Notes under the pieces: model-generated | Database searches by the model: none | Told to the model about the DNA's origin: nothing | Seen by the model: the letters and a program-made list of their open reading frames with translations, nothing else | NCBI GenBank assembly: GCA_006503535.1 | Contig: QYRS01000002.1 | Location: 434,001-498,000, forward strand | Reading direction: 5' to 3' | Origin: Arthrinium phaeospermum | Taxonomy: Eukaryota > Ascomycota > Sordariomycetes > Amphisphaeriales > Apiosporaceae | DNA: 64,000 nt | Program-made: the position numbers and the translations under genes | In this document: positions 43,435 through 55,230 of the stretch, in pieces | How the letters are laid out: the number at the start of each line of letters is the position of its first letter | Position numbering within the stretch: position 1 is the stretch's first letter

Positions 43435-44955
43435 TTGCATGGGGTGTGCCTACATAGTTAGATGAAGTTGCTACTTATTATTGCTAATAGATCTCGATTT
43501 TGGTACTGCTAATAAAGGGCGCTCAGGGGGCAACCCGTTCGCCCACCCGCAAAAGCCACATACGGGCTGGTGGTGTGGCGCAACGAAGAAGAAGATTAAC
43601 CGGCCACTCGGTGTCCCCGTTCCTTTCCATGTGCTCATCTACCGGATCCGTGGGAGTCAGGTCACAGTGTGTATGTACCAGCTGACATTTTATTATTAGT
43701 AGTGGGAATCGAGTCATCGTACGATCTGTCAATTACCCCCCACAAGAGCCAAGCTCCCCGCAAAGTGACATTGTGACCTGTGACTTTTCCGAGAGCGGTT
43801 GCGGTTTGAGCATTTGAGTGGGCTGGGGATCAAAGAGAGCGAGAACAGAGCGAAAAAGACGACCCGACAATGGCCGATAGAGGGGTATCCATAGCGTGTG
43901 TTCTAACGTTCTAGCGTGCCCTCTCGCTCACCAACTGTCTTGCTTTGATTGGCCCAAACTAGCCCCAGCCAGCATCCTGGGCGGGTCGCCTGCAAAACCG
44001 CTGGGGGACTTGCATGTGCGATGACCGCCCACTCCCCCGAACTTGGCCTTGGTGCTTGGCTGGATGTGCGAACTTGCATTTGCATTTGTGTGTGCAACCC
44101 TCCCTCGAGCGCTTGACCACGACAAACCGACGTAACCGCTAAGGGTTTCTGCTTGCCCTTCCAAATCAAATCAGATAACCGTCGTAGTCGTACGATGATA
44201 ACCTGACCGATTTCTGCTGTGCCAACTAAGACCAACCTGCCAACCCCTCTGCGCCGCTTCTCCAGCAGCGCAACCGTATATTCGATCCCCCGCGAAATCC
44301 ACTATAGTTCGATCACACTTCGGGCTTCTCTCGGTTGTAACATCGAAGCACAAAAGAAGGAAACCCAGCTGGTCGGAATCGAATCGAATCGAATCAAGCT
44401 TCTTTTTAGGTTGGGTGGTACTCGAGTTTGCGGTACCGGTTGAACGGAGAACCAGCCCAAGTAACAATTGAACGGCGGCTGCTTTTTGCGCATCACGATC
44501 AATCACACGAGCGTCCAAGCCAACCCGACAACCCGACAGCCACCACCCCTGCGAAAAGCCTCGGGTCCACGGCAAACACACACGTACTCACACCCCCACG
44601 GACACACAAGTACGAAATCAACGGTGCATCGCATACAAGCCTCAACCAACTCAGCTACATATACTAGAGACAGAGACAGACAAAACGATCCGATTTGAAA
44701 CACGCAGGTCTCTCACACAATCAATCGATAGGGTTCATCGTCGGCAATCCACACACAAGTACCACCCACAAACACCACCACTACTAGCCCTTTCGGCGGA
44801 GGAACTTGTGGGCAATCAGCGGTCGGGGGTTACCAAACCACACACCCGTCACCGCTTGCTTCTGGACCATCTCTACTTTGTCTTGATCGACGCAGCGCGC
44901 ACACCCGGCTGCCGGCATCTTTGTTTTTCCCCAACCACCCACCCCGTCCCCCACG
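43435..44955. other. Long intergenic / probable long 5' leader
   Basis: 1.5 kb between ALG10 and the small Ser-rich gene. The right half (about 44.2-44.95 kb) is rich in CA/CT tracts, as in long fungal 5' leaders, and holds a short GAATC repeat at 44376. No gene was found. Confidence 0.45.
44376..44396. repeat. GAATC pentanucleotide repeat
   Basis: About four GAATC units in tandem upstream of the small Ser-rich gene. Confidence 0.8.
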
Positions 44956-45447
44956 ATGCCGTCCTCGCAACGGCCCTTTTTCCTCTCCTCCTTCCTGGCC
45001 GCCTTCCGACCCCAGGCGCCCCCCTCCGCCTCCGCCCTCTCGGCCTCGCAGCAGTCCAAGACCCACACGCATAACCAGTCCAGCAGCTCGCCCGGTTCCT
45101 CGCCGGGCGCCGCCCGCGGCATTGCGAGCTCGACGCCGGGGCCCAACTCCTCCACCGCCTCGACGACGGCCGGCGCACCGGGCGCCGGCAGCGTCATGAA
45201 CCAGCTCCCCATCCACTCCCCTCGCGCGGGACACGGCGTGCCCATACCCACGTCGTCTCCCGGAGGCGGCCGGGGACAACGGCGCGGCAGCGACAGCTCG
45301 AGCGAAGGGTTCCGGGACGCGAGGGGCGCGGACAAGTGGTACATCGGCGGCCGGACGGCGGGCGGTGAAGAGAAGTTCTTCAAGCTGGGTGTCGTGAAGA
45401 GGGTGCGGAGTAATGACCGCCTGAGCCTGGATCGTTTAAGTCTGTGA
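44956..45447 (+). CDS. Small conserved Ser-rich protein of unknown function
   Basis: Single-exon gene of 163 aa. The ATG is in good context after a C-rich leader. The first 110 residues are low-complexity (Ser, Pro, Gly, Ala) with a short hydrophobic patch near the start (FFLSSFLAAF). The C-terminus is compact and looks constrained: RRGSDSSSEGF, DKWYIGGRTAGGEEKFFKLG, then RVRSNDRLSLDRLSL to the end. I recall this ending from uncharacterised proteins present across ascomycetes, including yeast, but cannot name a function. RRGS and RLSL are plausible sites for basophilic kinases. Probably cytosolic and disordered. Confidence 0.68.
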   Translation: MPSSQRPFFLSSFLAAFRPQAPPSASALSASQQSKTHTHNQSSSSPGSSPGAARGIASSTPGPNSSTASTTAGAPGAGSVMNQLPIHSPRAGHGVPIPTSSPGGGRGQRRGSDSSSEGFRDARGADKWYIGGRTAGGEEKFFKLGVVKRVRSNDRLSLDRLSL

Positions 45448-46211
45448 TGACGACGATGGGCAGGCGAACGATTGAGATTGGCAAGACAAAGAAGAGGCGC
45501 GGTCGCAAGAGAGTTTGAGGCAAACAGCCAAGCCAAGTGAATGGGCGACCGATCGCATGCAAGCAAGCAAGTATAGAGAGAGCGAGAAAGAGAAAAGCAT
45601 TCTTACCAACTACGACAGAGGGACTCGTCTATTTTTGGGCAGCAAGGGGGGAAGAAGACATACCAACAAAACCAAGATGCATATTTCACCGGAGAGAGAC
45701 AAATGATACAAAAGAGACCATGACGAAACATATAGGGGGCGGCCAAGCTTTGCTACTCCTTCAGGGCGTTTTTTATCTGTTTTCTTCTTCTTCCCCATCG
45801 GTAGTGGGCGAAAGTCAGCAGCGGAAGGCATTTTGCTCTTCTTCTTCCTTTTCTCGGCGGCGTTCTAAGGCGTCAAATCCCGATCATCATCTTTATGGGT
45901 TCCCGAGCGACAGGCGGCTCTGCGGGGTCGGCGTCACCCCCCAAACGGCACTTTGGGTTGTTTACTTATCGGGTCAAAGACTATATATACAATGACAATA
46001 AAAGCAATGCTTTCGGATTCATGTCCGTTTTCATGGATAATCGTTTTTCTTGCTACTTGGGGCTGTACATACACACATCGGTGGAGGCACCTCGACAATC
46101 ACACCCTGGTTCGTTAGGTCAACCTCTGGATGACCGACTCCCTGATGGTTTCTATACGTGACCGCTTTCCTTGCAATCATTCCAGATGAAGCATGTATGC
46201 CACCAACCTGT
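45448..46211. other. Convergent intergenic
   Basis: 764 bp between the stops of the Ser-rich gene (plus) and the MACPF gene (minus). Purine-rich and pyrimidine-rich tracts occur. No gene or strong hairpin was recognised. Confidence 0.45.
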
Positions 46212-49143
46212 CTATCGTCCTCTCCCCTCCCGCGACCCTTGCTCAATCGGCTGGTAGCGAAACACGATCGCGTTCTCCCGGGGACCCAGCGTCGTGATGG
46301 GACTTCTCGTCTCCTCGTCGCCCGTGCGGAGATCGTCGCCGCCCGAACTGACATACCCCCTCTCCGAGTCGGCGGCCTCGATGATGCGCACGGTGACGAG
46401 CGCGCCCGCCCGGATCGGCTTGGAGTGCTTGTCGGGGTCGCCGGCGGCATCCTCCAAGACGAGCAGGTCGCCCGAGTCCAGGCTCGGTCCGCAGTGCAGC
46501 TTGTCGCTGACGATCCGGGCGGGCTTCTCGCGGTCGACGAGGAAGCCGCTCACGTACAAGGGCGTCTCGGCGTCGCCGCCGACGAGGCGGTAGGGGAACT
46601 GGTACAATACCTGTGACCGGGAGGATCGTTACTACATGTCGCTTTATGGAATGGCCGTTCCACAAGTATACTCACCTCGTATGCCTCGAAGTCGTCGTTG
46701 CCGTTAACGAGGCCCAGGCGGTCGTACTCGGGCCACTGGAAGCTCCAGAAGCCCACTTCGCCTACGTCGGCGGCCTCGGGCGGGATCGGGTCGGGGCGGT
46801 GGTCCCCGTACCAGTTGTCGGACCAGGCGGTTTCTGGTGGCGGGTTGGTTCGCTTACTTCGGCAAACACGGCGAATTTGCAACAGGAGGTAGACGGGGAG
46901 CGGAGGGATACTTACCTACTGTGAACTCACTTGGCGGTATGGCTGTGAGATTGAGCGGCCGTTTTCGGGGCACGTCGTCGACGAGTGTCAGTCGGAATCG
47001 AGGGGGCTGCGGTGGAGCTTTGTCGGGCAGGTCCTTGATTTGGGTTGGCAACTGGTCCCTTCCTGGGAACTGCGCGAGCATGTCGATCATGTGGTGCACC
47101 TTTTCTTGCTGGAAGAGTCGAGACAAGTCAGGCATACACCCATCTTATGGACTAGATAGCGAGTCTTGCTTACCTTAATGGTCCGCCAGTTGTGGAATGA
47201 TGCCACGGTCGCGCACCAGGCAGGAGGGCTATACGTGGTAGTCGTCGTCAGGACCCTACTGCACCACTTCTTACGCCAAGGAGAGAGATTTGGATAAGAA
47301 GATCTAGGTAACATGAGGCACTCACTTGCTGCACAGCAAAGGGTCGCCGCCACTTGCTTCCCAGCATATTGGGCGCGCCGAGGACTTGGAGGATTCGCCG
47401 CTCTCACCCGCAGAGCCACAGCCGGGCTTGACGCTGGCTGACCCAAGAGTCCGGGATGAACTGAATGAGGCCGCTGCCCCTGCTCTAATGGACTGTTTCG
47501 CGTCTTGTACGTTGGCTGCGTCGGCGGTAGTCATCGCATCCGAGGCATATAGTCGTCCGCCCAGTTGGACTTTGGCCGTGAAGAACTCGCCTGGGTCATC
47601 ATGTGAGCATTCACAATAAAAAGCTGGGTCTCTGACCAAACTCCAATCGAGATGTCTTACCGAATGTATTGAGGAACTCCGTGAGAGACGCCTTGTCATC
47701 GATGCTCTTGAGAGCGTCGGCGCACTGGGGCGTTATCTCCAGACTGTACTCGTCGAGATTCAGAGTGACCCTGGGGAACTGGCGGCGGGCGATGTGTTCA
47801 GAATCCTGGCGGGCTTGCCGATGGGGACATGACTGAAACAATATCAACTCACCGCATACGCTACGTGCAGCTCCTTTAGGGCCTTCATCGTGGTTTCGGG
47901 AGAGCCTGGCCTGCTGGTCTTCCCGTATCCACCGGAGGCCCCGATCCCCATGCCAAATACGCCACCGCTTCTGTGGATGGCATATCATCAGTATAATCCC
48001 CATGGTTCTAGGGTTTTTAGTTGATACGTACGCTGATGCCTGGATGTCTAGGTCGGAGAAGGAGGACATGGCCAGGGAAGACTGGAACTCGTTACTAGTG
48101 TCAAATACAGACACGTACGAGCGATCGTCGACGACGAAATCGGGGATACGGAGGCATAACTCGATATCATCGTTGGCCGGATCATTGCTCAGCTCAAACG
48201 AGCTGATGTTCCTCTCCTTGAATCGAAAGGCTGTGGGATATTGGGCAAGATCAGCTCCACTGAGCCAACGACCGACTGTCACGCCATAGAGTGGGTGTAC
48301 TCGTGGATCCTCACCTGGAAGCTTTGCCCTCTCTACGCCTCTGATTGGAATCTTCCCCTCGCTTTTGGGGTGTTCTGCATCCTTTTCAGGGCTGCCGCGG
48401 ATGATGTTGAACCCGTATAAGAACGAGTTGTTTTGAGCCACCATGGCCCACTCTCTTTCGGTCAGGTCTGCTGGGTGCCTGACGCAAGAATTTCAGCATA
48501 CTGCAGCCGCTTGTCCTGGTGAGGGAAATGCTTACTTCTGATCCCAACTGGGAAAAGTTCTGCCAATGGGGGTACGCCTCGTGGCTTTCTTGAGAAAAAC
48601 GTCTCGTATCTTCGTCTCCGCCGGGTCGACCTGATGAAGGCGCTGTCAATAATAGACCCGAACAGGCTCGGGAACGCAGGCAACGATGGCAAAGCAGAAA
48701 GAAGTAGCCCTACCTCCAGGATAGTCTCCAGGTAATCCCTAGTTGTCCAATTGTCTTCCACCGTCGCTCCATTTCTGTCGCAAAATGGTAAAAGCGCGCT
48801 ACATAGGCCGAGCGCGGTCAGGGGGTTAGATATCACAAGTAAGACCAGAGTGACGCACCATTCTCTATGGGCCTTGATATAGGCCATCTCGGCGCGGAGG
48901 CTGGACAGGTCGCCGTGCTCAATGCTTCCAGTGGGCACATTGAGAAAGAATGCATTTGTAGTGGTTGAGGATTCGCCATCATACAGTCGAACTCGCAGGG
49001 CAGCTTGGACTTCGTCAGTACCGTGTATGGGATCAATGGTGTGCCATGACGAGAACTCAGCCGGGCCGACGAGGCCTGGAGAACTTACTACCAGTATCGG
49101 CGGGCATCTCGCCGTCGCTTTCTCCAGAATATGTGGACGACAT
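46212..49143 (-). CDS. MACPF (perforin-like) domain protein
   Basis: Twelve exons, complement(join(46212..46610,46676..46833,46916..47108,47174..47228,47326..47590,47661..47778,47853..47970,48032..48478,48536..48642,48714..48798,48859..49009,49089..49143)), give 716 aa with frame kept throughout. The first three exons are the least certain. Marks: RVRLYDGESSTTTNAFFLNV at the start; DLTEREWAMVAQNNSFLYGF; HPLYGVTVGRW; a Gly/Ser-rich GASGGYGKTSRPGS hairpin region; the MACPF signature as FGEFFTAKVQLGGRLYAS; then ICWEASGGDPLLC, NPPAWCATVASFHNWRTIK, usual in fungal MACPF proteins. A beta-rich C-terminal domain follows. No signal peptide, so a cytoplasmic or non-classically released pore former is likely. 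Its role may be defence or cell death; this is inferred. Confidence 0.8.
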
Positions 49144-49859
49144 GATGGAAACTGCAGGCAACGCCTCGATAGGGAGATCCCTTTGGTCTCCCATAACAGC
49201 TGGACACCGGAAAACAAGCCAATGTGCTGACGAAAGGTGGTGAAAGTGGGCAACAAAATAAAAGAGGCTCTCTCATCCCCTCCGTCTTGAACCAGGTAGC
49301 CAGCATAAGCAGGGACGTATGTGGCGTATCCGGGAGGTTTCACCGAGTTCCTGCTGAAGGTCCCGATTGGCAGGTCATGGTCAAGTAAGACCCGACACAT
49401 CCGCCCGGGGGACTCGCGGTCTCACGTAATCATGGATCGTTCCGGTTCTCGTGCAAATGACAAGGTCTTGGCGATATTGCCTTGTTCATGGCATTATATA
49501 TCGAATAGTTGACTCAAAACCCGTGACGGAGTATGTGGCTGCTTGAAAGTCCAATCAATGAGTGTCACTGAGCGGGCAACTTGTCATACTATCATAGTTT
49601 CTTATTCCAGGTCGTTACTCCGTAGTAAACCACATTATCATCTGCCAAGCCGCTGCTGTTGAATTGGCTTATTCCAGCCACATTAACTTCGAGTACAGAA
49701 ATTTTATTAACAACAGAAATAGTCTACTTGCCCATCACTCGTCAACCTTTGATGACCCATAATTAGATTCTGAATAGGGCAACCACAATGCAATTTCTCC
49801 CACTCTCATCACTCGGAGCATCGAACTTTCAGGGGTAAATCGTGGGTACAGCCAGCATA
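49144..49859. other. Intergenic upstream of MACPF gene
   Basis: 716 bp. On the minus strand an open frame continues from the MACPF region to about 49400, so the first exon might be longer or further upstream than annotated. Otherwise nothing is recognised. Confidence 0.4.
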
Positions 49860-51561
49860 TCAGGCCTCAACAGCCGATTTGGAACGGAGCCGCTCTCCAA
49901 ATCGGTAGAATAGCACAGGGGCAGGGACAAAAGCCAGCGCAAGAAACCCCAGCATTGTGTTTCCCCAACCATCTCCAAGAGTCCTGTACATAGGCGGACC
50001 CGCCAGTGGAAGAAAGGTGCTGGACAGAAACCGCAGCAGGTTGTTGGCACCGAGTGCAGAAGCAGCGGCCTCGGATCCGAACAAATCGACTAGATAGAGC
50101 TGCGTAGGCATCTGCCCACCATTCGTGTGAGCAGCCTGCTTGAAAACAAGAGTAAAAGCGAAGCTGAAGAGACTTACAAGGACGAAAAAGGCCCCGAAGC
50201 CAATCAGGGAGGTGCCGATGATAGGTACAATCCAGTGGACTTGGTAATGGACAGTCCAGCCGTAGAGAAACAGGCCCAGGCCCACAAAGGGGCTGAACCA
50301 GAGCATCAAAATCAATCGATGCTCGGGCCGCGGTCGATCCACCCCGTCTGCCTTCATGCGGGCAGCGAGCACTCGGCTGCCCGTGGTGCGAAAAGTGACC
50401 ATGGCAACTATCAAAGCGACTCCAAGACCCAAGTATGACAGCCCCGAAGTGGCCGTGGTGAAGCCGTAGTGGTCTTCGAAGACATCGGTGAACGTGGTCA
50501 TCAGCAGATACATGAGGCCAAACACCAAGGCGACGTAAAGGGACATGACGAGCAGCACAGGAGATCGGATGAGTAACATGGCCGGCCGAACCAGTGCTTG
50601 GGTGAGGACTTGGCTGGGTGTCAAGTGCGATCGAGTGAGAGTCGAGCGCAGCTTCTCGTTGCCGGATGAAATGCGGAGCCTGGCAGTCTTGCGCTCGAGC
50701 AGGATCTTGGGGTGTGTCTCGCGCAGGAAAATGGCAGCGGCGACGGCGACGGCGCCCCCGATGATGGAGAGGAGCCAAAATGTCCAGCGCCAGCCCAAGC
50801 TACTGGCAACGAAACCTCCGATCACGGGTCCGAGGACCTGCAGTTAACACAACATGTTAGCGACGCGGTCGAGGTCATCCGAAATGTGGCTACTTACCGG
50901 TCCAGTCAGGGGCCCCAGACTGAAGAGTCCCATAGCACCCGCCCTCGTCTGGAGAGAAGTGACGTCCGCTATGCTTCCACCACCCAGAGCCATGGGCGTC
51001 CCGCCGGCGAAACCCGAGATGAATCTAAACACCATAAACTGGGACATATTCCGGCTGAGCGCGTTGCCGACGAGGAAGGCCAGGAAAACGACGTTGGCGG
51101 TGTGATAGACGGGCAAGCGGCCGTACACCTCGCTGAGTGGGGAGATGAGCATCGGTCCAACGCCCAGGCCGAGGACGTAAAGTGTGATGGCAAGCGTGCT
51201 CACGGTAGGAGATGAAATGTTGAACTCCTGAACGACTTGGTCGATTCCGGGTGCACACATGGTCGGGGCCATATTTCTGGCGTAGAAATGTCAGAATGAT
51301 TTGGCCGGATCGCACGCAACGAACAGAGGTTACCTACGTCACAAGCGCAAGCAGGGACACGATGCTGATGTGTAGCCATCTCTTGCCATTGCCCCAGTTT
51401 TGCGGATTTGCCAGGTCTTCTAGTCCGTCCCAGTCAACAACATTGGGATCGGCCATTCCGGTGGTCTTATGAAGTGGTCCATTCTCAATTGCGGCAGCGT
51501 TTGAAGCAACACCTCTCAATAATGTCCCACTGCTGGGTTGAGACTTTGGTGTTGTGGACAT
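49860..51561 (-). CDS. MFS drug:H+ antiporter-type transporter (DHA1-like)
   Basis: Three exons, complement(join(49860..50837,50898..51276,51338..51561)), give 526 aa. After a cytoplasmic N-terminus with [20 protein letters not shown] (the usual DHA1 lead), the first helix is [38 protein letters not shown] matches MFS motif [21 protein letters not shown] across intron 2 is motif C of antiporters. Twelve helices are expected, with the central loop rich in Arg/Lys around [17 protein letters not shown]. Such carriers export toxic compounds or move polyamines and related cations in the plasma membrane; the substrate is unknown. It is divergent from a Zn2Cys6 regulator, a common pairing of pump and local regulator. 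Confidence 0.92.
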
Positions 51562-51759
51562 GGGTGCAAGTATGGAGTAGAACGCACACGAAATATTGCC
51601 GTGTAAAGTTGAAATTAAGCCACCAGAGTCTTGTACATCGATAACTTACACCGAGCAGAGACGGAGGTGCACAGTGGCAGTATTTCAATGCTCTTGCGGT
51701 TATGCGCTGCCCACAGGCTCCGTGGTGACTCCCTGCCAAGCGCGACAGCCAAGTAACCC

Positions 51760-51767
51760 TCCGCGGA
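51760..51767. promoter_or_regulatory. TCCGCGGA palindrome, copy 1
   Basis: Perfect 8-bp palindrome about 200 bp upstream of the MFS ATG. Zn2Cys6 dimers bind CGG/CCG half sites in inverted, everted or direct order, so it is a plausible operator of the adjacent regulator. Confidence 0.4.
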
Positions 51768-52088
51768 TGTAAATGGAGACCAACGGAAGCAAAGCCATGA
51801 ATAATACGTACTCTCCTCAGGCGATAGTTTAGGGCTCTGACTTCCAACTGCTGCGCAATAGAGACTGTTGGTATCACCAGCTCAGGGGCTACTGGTACTG
51901 CCCAAAAGGGGCGTCACGTGGGCGTGGCGTGCGGACCACCATCTCATCGTACGAAGGGAGCTGGTGATGCATGCCTCAGTAGATGGGATTTTTATGAACA
52001 GAATATACATCACTTGAACCTGATCCATAGGTACGATCGTACACGGAGACAAAGCGGAGCTACCAGCCTTGTGGCCGCGGAGCAGTTT

Positions 52089-52103
52089 GCGGAGCTCCGC
52101 GGA
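52089..52103. promoter_or_regulatory. Overlapping palindromes CGG-N4-CCG and TCCGCGGA (copy 2)
   Basis: GCGGAGCTCCGC (52089-52100) is a perfect 12-bp palindrome. TCCGCGGA (52096-52103) overlaps its right arm. The result is three CGG/CCG half sites within 15 bp, in the promoter shared by the pump and the regulator. Confidence 0.5.
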
Positions 52104-52639
52104 CGGTGGCTGTTAGCGTGGCAGGGCCCAGTGGGATGGATATCGGGCCGCAGGGTAGCACTCGAGGCGCATAAGCCCTTGAGCGCGGTGCAAGGAGCGA
52201 GTTACATCATGGTACATTACGCACCACCTGCCTGTAGGTACTTTTGTTCAAACGCATCAATTGACTCGACTCGCTTCTTCTATCCCACCAACGCGGGGTA
52301 CCCCTTTGACGCCAAATCCTACATGCCCCCTTGCTTCACCTTCTCCATTTTACGCTGTCTTATCAATGTCTCCCTATTGCTAGCCGTCTTACATGCATGT
52401 CCCATACCAAGAAGCAGTACTAGGATTTACTGCTATTCGGATGCTTGATGTACATACGCAGGATGCCGTCAGTCTTCTTACCCCTGCAGTCGGACGATGC
52501 CACTGATTTGTTCCGACCATCTACCACCGTTGCTGGGATAGTTTTTCTTTCGGTGATTTCGGTACACATCCGAACCCCTTCTGACGATCGTTGTTCTGTT
52601 TGATTTTGTCGCTGCTTCTCGCGTTGCCATACTCGATTA

Positions 52640-55230
52640 ATGTCGTTCCCCGCACCCACGTCGCAGTTGCCAGCCTCCGTGGTCGACGCCACCGAGAGCG
52701 GCGGGCTCCTTTCTTCCCCCGCAACGCGGCCCCAACCTGCTAGGCGCCGTCGAGACAAGCCGCAGCTGTCATGTGTCGACTGTCGTCGTCGCAAGTAATG
52801 ATACCCCTAGCTAACCTAAGTCTTACTCCCAGCGAGGGATGCTGACCAGCCCGTGTGGTCTGTAGGTTGCGTTGCGATCGCAAACAACCTTGTGCCAATT
52901 GCCAAGCTCATGGCCAGCCATGCCTATACGCCGAAAACCAACAAGCAAGCTTCTTACGAAGCCCGCAATCCTCGGTCACCGGGGTGCCCGATCTCCACGA
53001 CCGTCTCGTGCACCTCGAGCGCTTGGTTATGTCCCAACAGACAGGGCCGCCTTCCGTGCCCCGCCCTCCTGATGCGGTGCCGAACTCGGTTGGCAGCGGC
53101 TCGGCCCACAACACCCCAGACTGCGGGCGGTCCGAATGTGGGAGCATGCACATCAGTGCCACAGAACTCAGCTATGTCGGCAGCGACCACTGGGCCGCCA
53201 TTGCAGATAGCATAGCGGATCTGCGAGACTATGTTGATCGTGGAGAACACCTTAAGTCAGGGGAGAGTTCCGACGAGGTCTCGAGAGAAGGCGACTCGTG
53301 CAGCGACACCGTCGGGAGGTCGTCTCATGCTCTACTCCTGTATGGCTGTCAGCCCGGATCGCGTGCCGAGATTCTAGCGACGATGCCTCCTAAGACAGTT
53401 GTCGACCGTTATGTCTCTCGTTATTTCAACCGGATGGATCTCGTGTCATGTTGTGAGTGCATCAAGTCTTTATATCGACGGCCCGCGATTTCATGATTAA
53501 CCGCCCAGCAGCTGTTCATGGCCCGACCTTTCTACTGGAGGCAAGTGGGTCAAACTCACCAGGCGTGTCTTGCTACACACCGTAATAAACTAATTCTGAA
53601 ATAGTATGAGGCCTTCTGGGCAAATCCCACCGAAACTACCGTCATCTGGATTGGCCTTCTCTTCGGCATGATTTGCCTTGCTGTCATTACCTCTGGCGCA
53701 TCTGAGATAAGCCACGGGGGCGATACCGAGCCCGCGATCCTCCCCGTGAATATCTATCGCGAGAAGACGGCGCAGTGCCTGGTTGCGGGCGAATATACCA
53801 AGTCTGGACCGTACGTTCTGGAAACCATGATCCAATACTTGTATATCGAGTTCCTACTGAGTCCTGACGCGGACCATGATCTCTGGTTTCTGCTTGCACT
53901 CGAGGTCAACACGGCCATGCGCATGGGCTATCACCGTGAACCCAGCAACTTCCCTGCCCTTACGCCGCTCCAACGTGAGATGCGCCGCCGCTTATGGGGT
54001 ACGGTTCTCCTGAGCGACATCTTGATCTCCAGCCAGATGGGGATGCCGCGCATGGTGGCCGAGTCGCAATGCGATACTGGCGAGCCTCGCAACCTCAACG
54101 ACGCCGACTTGGAAGCTGGGACGACCGAGCTGCCTCCGTCCCGACCTGAGACAGAATACACAACCAGTACCGGCGTGATTGCGCGCAGGAGGCTGCTGGT
54201 GGTCCTCGGCAAGATCTCGGACCTGACGGGGGGCGTCAAGGTCTGTACCTACGACGAAGTCATGCGACTTGACCGAGCTCTGCACCAGGCAGCGGCTACT
54301 ATTCCTCAGCCTTTGCACATGAAGCCGATCACGGCCAGCATCACGGACTCCCCTCGGGTTATTATGTCCCGTGTATTTCTCAGTCATCTGTTTTACAAGG
54401 GAAAGTTGCTTTTACACCAACGCTTCCTTCATTTGAAGTCCTCGTATCCCGACGAGGATACGTTTGCCTACTCTCGCAAAGCTTGTCTTGAGGCCTCGTT
54501 GGGGTCCCTTCAGCTACAAAAGGTTAGTGATGCGGTTCTCTCATACCAATCGCAGTCATTTTCTTTGAACTATTTGGATAATTGTTATTAATGAGATCTC
54601 GAGCGGTCCATTGCCCACCAACTTGCTTCTCGTTGTACTAATGTTCAACGTCTACAACAGGATCTCGATGAGGAAACGCGCCCCGGCGGTCAACTTGACA
54701 CACTGCGCTGGCGTGTGACCTCCATCATGAATCATCAGTTTCTTACGGCGACCATGACTTTGTGCTCGTTGCTCCATCGTGGCAAGACCTTCGAAAAGAG
54801 GGAGGCCATCATGTCGGCGCTGCGAGGTGCAAGAGACATCTGGACCCGAGCAATCGCAACTTCAAAAGAAGCTCAGAGGGCGGTCGATACAATTGGCTTT
54901 GTTCTTGCGAGGGTTGGGGAGGCTCAGGAGTCGCCCTCATCCGCGATGAGTAACAGTAGCAACTTCAATCACGTCGTCAGCGACCAAGACACCAATTTCG
55001 ACACAGATACAGGGTTCTATACCGGTCAGTCCCCAATCCCAATCTGTTTGTAAACGTTATTAACTCAAACAGGAGCCACTGGGAATATGCTACCGTCGTT
55101 TTGGGGTACATTTACGACGAGCCCTTTGCAAGAGGAAGTAGATATCGACATGGGTTTGGATTTTGCAGGAGCTGGAGCTCAGGCGTTACACACCTGGATG
55201 GAAATGAATTGGCCAACCCGAGATACTTGA
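52640..55230 (+). CDS. Zn2Cys6 transcription factor with fungal-specific TF domain
   Basis: Six exons, join(52640..52794,52866..53452,53512..53540,53605..54522,54661..55024,55073..55230), give 736 aa. The zinc cluster CVDCRRRKLRCDRKQPCANC spans the first intron (about residues 46-66). A short linker/coiled coil with LHDRLVHLERLV follows. The middle homology region begins around YVSRYFNRMDLVSCSVHGPTFL and includes NTAMRMGYHREP and REMRRRLWGTVLLSDILIS, the usual fungal_trans pattern. The third intron starts GC, not GT (CTGGAG/gcaagt), and all frames agree with splicing there. Nuclear. Likely targets are the divergent MFS gene and perhaps the hydrolase downstream, inferred from position and shared palindromes. 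Confidence 0.92.

Larger units (their letters stand above)
51562..52639. other. Divergent promoter of MFS pump and Zn2Cys6 regulator
   Basis: 1.08 kb holding both promoters. It contains two copies of the TCCGCGGA palindrome and, overlapping one, the longer palindrome GCGGAGCTCCGC (52089-52100), that is, CGG-N4-CCG. Confidence 0.55.
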
